NCBI GenBank assembly: GCA_040954595.2
Contig: CM082581.2
Span: forward strand, 11,966,001-12,030,000
Direction: 5' to 3'
DNA: 64,000 nt
Source: Balanoglossus misakiensis
Taxonomy: Eukaryota; Hemichordata
Under the pieces are notes generated by a model. It was not told the DNA's origin, did no database searches, and saw only the letters and a list, made by a program, of their open reading frames with translations. Shown here in pieces: positions 38,101-50,500 of this stretch (positions are counted from its first letter, which is position 1; each line of letters starts with the position of its first letter). Both the position numbers and the translations under genes were made by a program.

Positions 38101-40653
38101 TCATTTCTAAGCGATTCATCACAACCGTCGCACAAGAGCCACAAACGAACCTCTTGCCCGTTTGATCACACGGTCCAATGCTTTTCGCATCGTTGGATTT
38201 CAATTGCAATCAGAGCCTGCGTTTGAGTTTGATGTTTGTGTGACGGATTCTTGTGTCCTTTGCTCTGTGATTAATTCAGTGTTTGTACGATCATTCGAGT
38301 TAGAAAGGTCTTGGTAAAAAAAGAAACGCGGTCGAAAATAAGCGGACATTATTTAACAGGCAACTTTCGTCGCACATAATATGTGTATGATGAAATGTCC
38401 CGTGACGTCTATGCCTACTGCAACCTGCAATGTATACCTCAGGATTCAACTACATTTTTGTACACTCTCTGTTAACTCCACGTAAGAGTCCAGTGAGTTT
38501 CTTTGCATCGTTTTACCATCATCCGGGTTCTCATCACTTGTTATGTGACGTTTCATCTTTTTTCAGCCGTGGCATGGCATCACTTGAAAATGACAATTGT
38601 ATACTTAAAGTCTGTCCCTTGTGGTGAAAATGCTCAGAAACGTCACCAGTAAAGTTAAATGTCGCAGTTTCCCTTCATTAGTCCCATGAAAAGTCACACA
38701 AAAGCAAAATCGCATACTCATACATAGCCGTGTTCTACCCAAACTGGTCATGCAGTTATTGAACTGACAAATCTATATTCTTCGCGAGATTTTCATCTTA
38801 CCTTAGTAATTCGAAGAAAGTACATTGCTGACCCGATCCCTCCTGATCTTTTTTTCAGATGACGCAAAAAGTTTTGATATCCACCAAACTGTTATTAGAA
38901 TTGCCAAGATTGAAAACGTTGTGCTGTTGCGGGCAAGCTCGAGCACTCTTTTGTGATAAATCAAGAAATAGCACTGGGACATTTGCGCATGCGCTGCTGT
39001 TTCCAGGGATACCTAAGTAGTTCCTTCTCTTGCTTCCGTGTCACTTGCAATCATATATTTTTTTCCGGGATGGTAAAAGCTGATGGTTTCTTGCTGTTCC
39101 GTGTACCCGGTCACTTCTTTGTCAGTTTGATAACAGTACTTCAAAATAATTTGACCTTTTTAAACCGTCTTGGAGATAAGGCACCTGTGTGCGTGGATTT
39201 AATTAAGGATAAAAAATAAATGTTTGCATTTTTGTCCACAGAAGAGTAACATCTCCCATGATTCCTCGCCGCAGTGGCCATCGCTTGAGAGCCACGCATT
39301 TTGCCGACTTGTATTTGTCTCTACAAAGGCGTCATTGCATCATGGGACCACATCTACATCTAATTCATAGTTAAAATCTGTCTAGTATTTTCAAAAAAAC
39401 GCACGACGAATGTAAAGTCTTTTGATCTCGCTGCACACTTTCACAAAAAGCAGTAAAACGCTTTCAGGGCCGAAGCTGTTGTCATGGTTTTGCAATTTAA
39501 GTAATAGAACACACTTTCTAGTTTATCGGAATCGGATGAATGGAGGAAGAGAAAACGACTGTGACGTTTCTTTTTAGCGAGGCTTTTTCGATTTGGAAGT
39601 TTTCCCAGTAGAAGAATGGCCGCTCATAATTTAATTTACTGCGAGCATTTGCAGGTTTCGTATACAGCTGATGCATCAACGTCTAGGGTCACACCATGAC
39701 TCCAAACTGGAGAGGAAACCTTCTTGGTGGCCCGTCAATCTTGGTTTATACAAACTGGTTTGCCCATCAGGAGGCAGAAGAGTAGGTACACCAGAAAGGA
39801 GTCACAAGGAAAGGTCACAAGATACTTATTCTCAGGGCAGAGTTAGCAATAACGATGTGGAGTCATATTAAAGTAATCCAGGCGTTGTAATTCACTGTTT
39901 GGTTAAAGGAAGGTCAAACCAAACGATGTGATCAAATATAGTCGACTTACAAACCAGTCTGCAGGGACACAAACGCGACGGCAGATAACAAATTTAAAAT
40001 GACTTGTGTCGGCAAACTGTAAAAGATCTCGCGAGACGTTGATGTCAATACTCGTGCACGGTTTTTTGGCAGCCATCTTATGCACAAATTGTAAGGAAAT
40101 TAGGAAACAGAGTCAGGTTCAGATTTCACATTGCAGATATTCCGGGATGGTGTCTTGATGTAGGCTGGACCCGAGACTCACAGCAAAATGTAATTTGAAA
40201 ATATAAGAGTACAGTCACTCCTGTAACAGGCATCAACAAGGAGCCTGAGTGGTTATGCTTTTTTCACATTTTCCTTTTCACCGACATTCATGGTGCAAAT
40301 GGAAAACATGTCCCAGTATCCAGTGCCACATGACAATAACACCTCAAAGCTATTACTGTTTTCCCTAATGAAGTTTCCTGATTTCGATTTTGATTGGCGT
40401 CGCCCATGTGGCACCGTGTAAACATTCATTCCAATTCTGTCAACGATTCTTGACATGGTTCGTGGCATTTCTGTGTATACCCGTTGCAATTATTATGCAA
40501 TTGATTATTGCCGATGGAGAGTATTAAAAGTATTAGTCAATTTCCCTACTGCATGTTTTACAGGACTTAATTGAACACAGCGAAACGCTTCCATTAACAT
40601 GATTTTATTTCATGTTTTAAGCCATTTCTGCCAATAGGAACAGTACAACTCCG
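29126..40653. other. Intergenic region between the two receptors; nothing recognised
   Basis: About 11.5 kb of AT-rich DNA. The longest reading frames are around 60-110 codons, lack conserved motifs and are not flanked by consistent splice pairs. It should include the aGPCR-A promoter upstream of exon 1, but no convincing core promoter stands out, and I see no transposon ends or RNA genes. Confidence 0.4.
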
Positions 40654-40689
40654 TCTCTCTCTCTCCCCCCCCCCCCTCTCTCTCTCTCC
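40654..40689 (+). repeat. CT/C low-complexity tract
   Basis: TC dinucleotides on both sides of a run of 12 C, about 36 bp, just downstream (3') of aGPCR-B. It is a simple repeat, likely polymorphic in length. Confidence 0.9.
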
Positions 40690-40718
40690 GATTTTAAGAT
40701 TGTGGACTAATGGTACAC

Positions 40719-40724
40719 TTTATT
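40719..40724 (-). other. Candidate poly(A) signal of aGPCR-B
   Basis: TTTATT on the + strand reads AATAAA on the coding strand, about 1.27 kb below the aGPCR-B stop. A further AATAAA lies at 40604-40609 on the same strand. Either could end the transcript. Confidence 0.35.
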
Positions 40725-41996
40725 CCTGTTATATTTACACTGGAAACTTTTCTACATTAAAAAACGCATTATGAAACAGCAAAGCAATAGTTCTCATATT
40801 GTAATAAATGTACATCAATGTATGCGTTGGATGCATGCAAAACTCAAGACTGTAAGAATGTATATAATATTTGTATATATATATATAAATAAATATGAAT
40901 GTTCTGTAATTAAGTTAAATGAAGATATGGAATAATATATATGTGACAATGTATACATGTGTGTAAGGACGGAAACGGGCCTATTATCGTCTGCACTGAT
41001 TTCTGTAAAGCATATCAGTTCATGATTTGATCAAATACAATCACATTAGCATTACATACAGGTCTATACATTTAAATAATACGTTTACAGAAATCGCATA
41101 GGGAAATGAAATATATACGAGGTTTAGAGAATATATAAAGCACTGGTCTTTCGGGTTCTTTTGTGAGTGTGCGTCTAAAATCTAGTGATATAAGTGTCAA
41201 AAGGCCGACGTTATAGTCGTCCCAGTCGAATGCTACTTTGGGTGAAAGACTTTCTACGGGCAATAAATTACATTTTACACAGCTAGAAGTCACTGAATCA
41301 AATATAATCCAATCAGTCGAATCATGAATATTTGAACTAAGATTTCTTTTCCAAAACAGGAAAATGTCATTTGCTATTGAAAATAAAATGAGTGTTTGGC
41401 CCAGTTTCAAACATGCCAACACCCAGTTAGTTTAGTTAGAAACGACAACTTAATTTTTGTTTCATAAACTAGCAAATTAAGACAGTACGTACTATTTCAG
41501 TTTTAAAATGCAGATCTTGAAAACGTGAATGAATTGTTTGTGCTTTAATATGAGAAATACCATGTTAAAAGGAAATGATATTTGGCGAAATCAGCCAATA
41601 AGAACCAAACATTATCAAGCAAATGCAGCAAAAGACCATGTATATGCATCCGATGCCGCATGCCGATATGTGCATGACAAGTATATATAACAGGTAAATA
41701 TCATGCTTTAATTAAGGTTAATGTCAATAAATATGCATATTTTGCTTCGTTGAAGTACATCATTCTACTTTTCAATGGTATAATCTGCAACTTATAGGTG
41801 GACGTAACGAATGCACAGAGCGTACAGAACCGCAATAGTCTGTGTAATAATGCAAAGCGGTATTTAAACGGAAAATGCTGCCCCGATCGCTTTATATTTA
41901 GCACGTCTCAAACTTGCCGGCTCAGAGGCCACAACTCGTCATTCAGTTCTTCTGTGCGAGTAATCCTTTAATTGTATACCCCGGATGTAGACGAGT

Positions 41997-44571
41997 TTAT
42001 GAAGCATACAACGTTTCAAGGTCATCTCCACCATCTCCAAAAGCAGCATCGTCCTGAAGTGAAAATTATGGTAATAATACCATCACATTCTTTAACTTAT
42101 TCGCATGATGCATAAGACAACTTTTCGTCAATTACGCGTAACATTCGCTCTTAACATCTGATGATAAAGATTGTCTTCAATCAGGACGCATGCACTGAAG
42201 CACAGCCAGGTTGACTTCGTGAATATGTAGCTTCGTGGCAAGTTGTAACATCTGAACTACACCATCTATTCACAAGTTGTACTTAATCACTCACGCATCA
42301 ACAATTACTGACTCTGTATCACTTACCACTAAGAATGGACTGTTCGGAGGGGGTGAACGAACAGTGGTTGATGTGGGAGTAGATGCCTACGAATGCGCCG
42401 GCCGAGAAGAGAAAATAAAGTGCCAGAATCGGTTATGTGCCAAGAGTTGTGATATCTGCAAATTCATTTGAAACTGCCTCCGTCACTTGTCAGTGTCTGT
42501 TCCGGAATCAGTTTACAAAACGCTGCCTTGTTATGAAAGTTGGTCGGTTTCATTTGCAAGTTGGAGAAATGCAAATTGAAAGTAAAATACGTGACGCTCG
42601 GTTTTCGGGCATACAGTGTTATGTTACGCATGCGTAGAGCGAGGATAGAATTTGCCTGCATGTGTGTTTGTTTGTATTTTGTTTGTTTATCGATAGTATA
42701 TTACCTCATTACGTACAAGAATGTTTACATCACGGCGACTGATCGTGTCGATGTCTTCACCAAGGCTGCGCCTCTCAATGACGTCTGCAAGGCAAATAAC
42801 AAACCGCGACTCAATGACAACTTTCCATTGTTCCCGTGTATTGCTTTTCCATGCTAACATAAAACAACCTTTATACAAGCGGCAATAAGCCTTGGGAAGA
42901 GGAACAGAGAGCACGCTTTCGTTCAGCAAATGCACCGGAAATGTTCGCCCATGAGTGGCGTATACTGACAGCCGCTATACACTGGGATTTGTGCCGCGTC
43001 TGACTGAACTAGAATCGGTTTCTAAATCTACTTTGAACGGAATTCGTGCAAAATACACCCGGGGGAAGGTGTGACCACGGGGTGTCCTAAAGTTACTGAA
43101 TACAGAAAGAAAAGAAATCACCATAAGTAATTTCTCCTGACAGAAGTAATTCAATAGTGAAAGAACTTCTCAAACATTATTTCCCTGATATTGTGTTTCT
43201 ATTGCGGTTTGATCTCGTACTTGGCAACAGTTTGTAACCAAGGCAACCGATGAGTTGACTATAATCGACCTTTTCAAAACGCGAAGGCATGATCAACGCC
43301 TAATATTGTGACACCATGCAACAATTATTAAATTTGCACGAAACTACGCTGTATGCTCAAGTCGAGAGGTAGATTGCGTGTGAGACCAAAGTGATAATTC
43401 TGCTTCCACTTGTGTGCATTTCTTACCGTTGCACGGTGCAATTTTGACGTGTTTGCCAGCAGTGGTGTATGAGATGTCCAGATTCTTCACGCTGTTTAGG
43501 TCAGTACTTTCTCCCAGAGTTTGAGTCCTCGTCTGGCTTTTGTTCTAAAATGGTTAAAAGTCGAGACCAAGAATCAACAGAAAGCATAAGGTGTCTGATT
43601 GTCTTCCTTCGACAAAATGGCCACTTGGCTGCAATTATTGGATCATATCGTATCGCGACAAAATTATTGTCAACGGGGTTTAATTTGAGATATGTTTATA
43701 TCTTGTCCAGCAGAGTATCCAGAAAAGTTGCGACGGGTTGCAGGGCAACTCTATCTTAATTGCCTGGAAGGACTATATCCATTTCGTGCCTAGCATGCTG
43801 AAAATCACATGGCACAGTAAGGATTTAAGAAAAAATACCATTTATAAACGTTATCGCGTGTGTGAGTATATATTAAGAGGTTTCTAAATTGGCGTCCTTC
43901 TCTTGCCTTTTGTGATGCAAATGCGCAACCAAAATGATTGACATGTTTAATACAGGACTGTCTTTGAACGAACTAATTTCCGTTTACCGAAAATTGCGCG
44001 TTATGAATCGATACAAGTTGTGTAAGCAACCTAACATTTATTGTAGCCAATATTATTATGTTCTTTCCCGTGAATAGGCCAAATAATGAAATTCAATGAA
44101 ATAATTTCATAGGACCTAGTTTCTGTTCAGTGCTCTTACATGTTTGATGATTGTGATGAAAATATCTGAAAAAGTAATTAGCGATGATTATTTAATTGTT
44201 TTGGGCAATTTGAATGATTCAATAGCTTGTTTGCTTATAGTTTATCCTGGTAGATTCAAGTTCCCATAACTAGGCAACGGTTGTTAAGGATAATATTAAA
44301 TGACATTGCAAACTAGACATGGTCTTTCAAAAGTTTACGGTCTCCATGGGTGTGGGGGAGGTAAGTTTTGAGATTGCTAGCTAAGATGAACATCACATAA
44401 TCAAAATGACTCTGGAGGACATTGTAGAGCACAATGGACAATCTAATGAATGCTGACTACAAATCCACAGAGAGACAAACTACTCACCATTGTTGACATG
44501 ACTCGGGATGTGCTGAAGTCTCCTCGGCTGAGGGCATGCTTCTCCCGGGACCGTCTCAAGGCAGCGCGCAC
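41997..44571 (-). CDS. aGPCR-B cytoplasmic tail exons and stop
   Basis: Exons 44488-44571 ([19 protein letters not shown]), 43427-43544, 42717-42784 ([19 protein letters not shown]), 42327-42386 ([15 protein letters not shown]) and 41997-42053 ([21 protein letters not shown]). Only the first exon clearly resembles the paralogue's tail. The rest has diverged into an acidic end after a Pro/Ser/Thr stretch. Introns of up to 1.1 kb separate these exons. Each junction was fixed by phase and good donors and acceptors. Confidence 0.82.
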
Positions 44572-47500
44572 CTACGGGAAAGTATCACAATTGGAACCAT
44601 TTTGGGAAAACTTTGGTATCCTGAACAGTTGACAGAACCTCCAGAATTATTCACGATTTCTATCCCAAACACATTCACACCATCAACATTGTTAGATACT
44701 TTATATTTCAGTTTACGTGTAGACTGCCCTCTCAGTTGCTTGACCACCCAGAAAATAACATTAAAGGGCCACTACTTTTCATATTTTCATTAATCTTACC
44801 TCAGTGCTCAGGACACCGTGAAAGAAAAAGATGAAGAAACCCTGGGGGGAAAGAAAATTGGAATATGTCACATAATGTCCTCCCATATAAACTGCCTAGC
44901 CACGCGCGATCTCGCAGGCTTTGGAAAATGGTCTATTTACGGTTTGCTGTTCGATTGTCAGATAAAAGAAAGTCTCCCCCCTCCCCCCCCCCCCAACTCT
45001 ACTGAGCACCGGCCCTGTCTAACTCCCGCGGTCGGTATCAAAATTAATCGTCCTTACCTGAAGCGAATTGAAGATAGCGAATAAATACTGAAATACAATA
45101 AGGTTCTCGTTAACAGCTAATAATCCAAATATCCATGTTGTCCCTAGTAACGGCAGTAGTATGATGGCACCCTTGGCTGCTGCCCTGTAGGAAATACAAT
45201 TCAACTATATATGGTAATACAAGTAAAGTGGTGAAATGATCAATAGAGGGCGCAACTTGTTCATCCCCTCAACAGCGAAAACCGTATGAGACAATTAAGC
45301 ATTTCACGGCAGTTTCATGCCAGCAAGGTCAATAAAATGCACCCGATAGAGTACGTAAAACTGACGATGATAATATATGCACATTAGGAAAGCCCACCTG
45401 ATATGATCATATTTCCCATCCTTGTCTTTTCCTTTGGAACGAAATACAATTTTTAGGACAACCATCAGGATAATCATGTTACTCTGAAATAATAAGAAGA
45501 ATAAGAAGTTGATTGGTTGAATAGTTGGTTAAACTTACATGTACACAACCCAACAGTGTCACCCATCAGATTTGTAGTCTCGGTCAATTTTAGAAGATTC
45601 GCGACAATGGCGGTACAAAAAAACGTGCACTAGATCGTCCCATGGGTCATACTGACTAATGATACAATATGACAGAACATACAAATATATGTTTGTTTGT
45701 CCGTCTGTCTGATACTCACAACAATAACGAAAATTGCAGGTCCGACGAACGCCCATATCAAACCGTTGTTAGTACTTAACCAGCAACTGAAACAAATTTA
45801 AAGCAATCACCATTTTACATTATTTCATACAGAACACGAACGAATAACCTAACGTGCACATTCAGCTCCCATCTGATTGATTTGTCGGTTAGTTTGTTAC
45901 TACAGTCTGAGAGAGCATAATGTTTGTGCACCCAATCCAGCTTTTCATATCAAAATCCATTGTGTTTGATTGATACGTATAGTTCCTACAGGTAGTGACC
46001 TCACAAGAATGATTCGATTCGGGAAGAGATTCTTAACTGAAGAGCGTGATTTGACAAAGCAATTATACTTACTGCCCGGCAGAACTGCCATAACCATCGT
46101 AGCGGGCGCCCAGAGCAATGGCCACAACGACCACCGGGAGACCTGTGAAACAGAAAGCAGCGAAGAAAACATGTTATTTTCATATGTTTAGTTTCAAACC
46201 ATATACTGTACACCTTGCTGGTGTAATTAAACCGACATTTGGGCATCATATCCATGTTCAGCGAAATTAAAACAAATTTAACCGCTTGGTATACATTCAC
46301 CAATACAGCAGAAAACATTGTAAATCGAGGCAAACTAATATAAAATTGCAACCCCTTGGTAATGATGTAAGCTTAAACTTACCCCAACCGATGGCATAGT
46401 AAGCGGCCATTCTGTTCTTTTCCGAACCAAACACCATAACGATCTGAACGTAGAGATGAAGTCCCTCTATGAACATCCAGGTGAACACACACAAGTACAG
46501 GTAGTGCAAGGCCACGGCGATGATTTTGCAAAGAACCTTGACATGACATAAAAAGGAAGAACTCTAAAGTTACGATGATGATGAAAATCACCATTAGTAA
46601 CAACGATTGCCAAACTGTTTGGCATTGCACTCCTGTCCATACGCTTATCTCAGATGTTTTATTTTTTCAAACTGTCATAAATTTCAAGTGATTTTTTTTC
46701 CTTTTATTTCAAGTGTTTTGTTTGGTGGTTGCAAACACTGATGGTTGTCCATTGTTGTTTAGTTAGATGGAACATTTCGTAAACGTGATATTGTGCACAT
46801 CTTTACAATAGTGTCCGTAGGGAAAAAAAAGAAGTTGTGATTTATCAGCGCAGGAAACACTGTGGCAGAGTCGGACATAGAATAATCCAAGGGATTCACT
46901 TACCGGATATGCGACTTGCCACACACCGCTGATGAATAACACTTGAGCAAGAAGCAAAGCGACTGCCAGGTTTCTATGGATACGCATCCTGTGAGAATCC
47001 AGCGAACTGTGAGAGCGGATGGAGACGAGAAGAATTATGTCATACATTGTCGAGCCAGGCTTTGGAGGATAGAATGCTACTGAGGCAATTGTAAATCATT
47101 TCCGTTATTCGCCGGCGGTATTCATCACATCGACAAATCCATTCCCCCACAAGGAGTTAAACTAGATATCTGAGATGCATACACTGTTGAATTTGAGGTA
47201 ATTTGGTTGTATGTTTCCTTTCGGAACACCTCTGAAGTGTAATGCTAGTGTGAGAGATTTCGATTCACCCCCATAGACCTTTATTCCTCGTAGCATTCAG
47301 TTCTGTGTGATAAATTATTAAAAGTCTTTCCTTTGCATCATGTGTGTGATGGATAAACAGTACACTGCATATCAGTTGCACTTAAAGCTCGTCATCGAGA
47401 AAACTCTGTGATCAGACTCTATTGCTTGATTTCCTTTATAGACATCACCGATTAAAATTGAAATTATCAATAATCCTCTCCTTTACTATGCTTGAATCTG

Positions 47501-50500
47501 TCAACAATAACTACTAATTTTGACACAATATCGCAACCGACTATTTTCAGAAGCAGTAGATGTTACCCACCCAACGCAGTAGTATATGGTTAGTGCTGAC
47601 ACTAGGCATAATATTGACACACTGCAGCCAATAACTGTGATGACATCCAACGCTTGCAAGTGAGCATCTGCAACCTGAATAAAGATAAAAGGCATCATTT
47701 AAATAAACAATACTGATTTGTTACAGAGATATTAAGCAGCTTTCATATTTCATGTAATGATATAACCCATGAAAAATGTCCCCAGATGACAAAATCACCA
47801 AAGTTGGCAAAGTCGAGAAATTAACACTTTTTGTGTGTTTGTACATGTATCTATGAATGAATCTACGTTTGTAATACGTACCTCGATCTCGGTAAACTGT
47901 AATAACACAGCAAAGTTTGTGGTGTGGTTACAAATGCATTCAGTATACATATCGGGATTGTCGTTCACAGAGCAACCCACCGTCGACCAACCGCCCCGTG
48001 AATGTTTGTCACCAGACCTATATAAAAGATCAAAAGCAAACACTGTTTGTTCAGACAAAGGTTTATATGTCTCACCAAAGTTAGTGTACTGCTCTAGACT
48101 ATAAACATATTATTTCGCCTATATCCTGTTACTTATAATGGAAAAGCTAACTAGAACAGAAGTATTCTGCATTGATTTCAAGTATTATTTGCAACAAAAT
48201 ACTCAGAAGCACACCTAACCAGTTGCAGCTTTCGCGCATGTAATACACTTGAAGTACATGTAGGTAGGCCCACGGCATACTTTATTTTATGTACATGTAT
48301 CCTATACTGAAAAATTACTTACCTAATATTGAAATCCCAAAATACACATTCTATGGTTGCCCTTTCAACGTCCTTCCCACTCTACATTAAAAAACAAAAC
48401 AACATGTCTTTATTTTCCGGCAAAATGGCAATTATGTAAATCATTTCATACAATTGCTCCATTGTTAGGTATATTTGTGCCAATTCTTACAATTGCTCAT
48501 TTTTAGTATGTGTGAATCAAATGAAAGGGCTTATTATAACAGCAATGCCAACTGTAACACTTTACACATTCTCACCTGGATGTTTGCTACTTTGTAACGA
48601 ACTGGAACACTTTGTGGCAACTCGTCTTTGAATACAGACAGTGATACAATTCCACTATTTAAAGCAGAATTTGAGGAACCATCACCAACTGGGACTCTCC
48701 TGGGTCAAGAAAGAACAGAAACTATTTGAGGATAATTGAATGGAAATACAATGTTTAAAATCTCGGCAGAGAAAGTACTTCGCTAACTGGGTCGTATGGG
48801 AACCATACGCACAGCTGCAGACGGGGCGACCCCCACCCTTTATGTTCATGCAAAACCACAGGATGATATCGTTTGTGACGTACTTTGTCTTATTCACGAG
48901 TTTCTCTGGGTTTCCGAAGAGAATGCTTGTGACTGTCAGGACATCATTGCTATCTATGGAAGATAGAAGAAATCAGAACATAAGATCTTGAAATAGAAAA
49001 GAAATGTAACGTCATCCCATGTACAAGTGAATTAGTACAAATTAATTGACAATTTGTGGTCTGAACCTTGCGAACACACGCAAGCCCTTAAAAGATCAGC
49101 TTGGTTTGATCTTGATTATTTACATTTGCATATTAATTGAAAATAAAAAAGGAAGCTTACCTCCCGAAAATTTCTCAGCATCAACAGATATTTCATTTTC
49201 AGACGTAGAACTTTTGAAAATCACTTTGTCTATGTTGTCAGCACTCACCGTCTTCGCCGAAAACTCTAAGCAACAGAAAACGAAACATGCAATAAATTAG
49301 CAGTGTTGTAGTATAATCCACATTTGTTTATCTGACTAGTTTGTCGGAAGAACATGAATGTCAAGACCGAAACTTTCAAAAGAATTGGCGAAGGCGAGTC
49401 TGAAGCCGATCACACTCTCGAATTCAATGAGAAAATGATTTATTACTGAATCACGAACATTACATACTCACCAATATTATGTCCGATGTAATCGACATCC
49501 TCAGAAATGTTCGCTGCCTTGCCAACAAAATTGCTGACTTCTTCCGTTGCACCCAATAGGACGCCGAAAGCTCCATCTTTTGTCTGGAAAAGCAAGCAGG
49601 CGAATAGGAATGCACGATATATGTGGTAATATAAGACGTGAATATTGACTATTCATCAAGGAAATTGTGCCTTACCTCGATCAAGTCTTGCCACAGATCT
49701 CCGTAATCGTCTTCTAGTAAGTTGTTCGTTGTTGCGAAGAAACCCTGTCACATACATGTAATTTCAAGAGTTGCATCAGAGTTACATCACAGTCACAACA
49801 TAGTAAGCAAAATCGAGACATGGTCTGAAGAAAGAATTTGGTTATTTAGACATGTATGACATGGCCAAGAGAAGGCTTTCCGGCCTTATGGATTGTTAAT
49901 TTATTTCTCAGCAACTGAAACATTATAATAATTCACAGTGCTGCATTTAATGAATATGCACCAATTAACATAAGCCATATACTTGGCATAATGCCAATAC
50001 CTGAGTGAAGTCAGCGACTGAAATCTCCTCAGGAGTATCTCTGTTTACCCACAAGCCTGTGCTCTCGAGGTAGACCAATACTGATAACAACTCGCCGGCT
50101 GTAGAGGGCGCAGTTGATGATCCGGGCACAGTGATATTGGCCAGCTCACTCAGCTCAACGCCCCCCTCCAGATTCAGCATACACTGCAGTGACGTATAAA
50201 CAGTAAAAAAGCATGTTAGCACACATACAATTAGGATTAAAAGCCATCATTGACAGCACAAAATAAATTGAAGGATTTTGGATGGTTCACGTGGTTTAAT
50301 GCGGTCTTATCCGAGTTCTAATTCTGTTAATTTTCTAGGAACACGCTAATTATGCAACGTCTCCACGACACTGACAGAGAGGGCCAAAGAGCGATACTTA
50401 CGTATTGACTTGATGTGTTCCGCAAAATGGCGTGCTCCATCTCATTCGCATAAGGTATTCCGCATCTTGCGCAATTGGAAGGCATGGCACCAGTCCATGT

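Noticed and set aside
48684-48883. Extension of aGPCR-B exon 48884-48953 through the open frame below it
   Set aside because: The frame continues, but the GTACGT donor at 48882-48883 gives the correct phase to the next exon and the same layout as the paralogue; donors further on do not.
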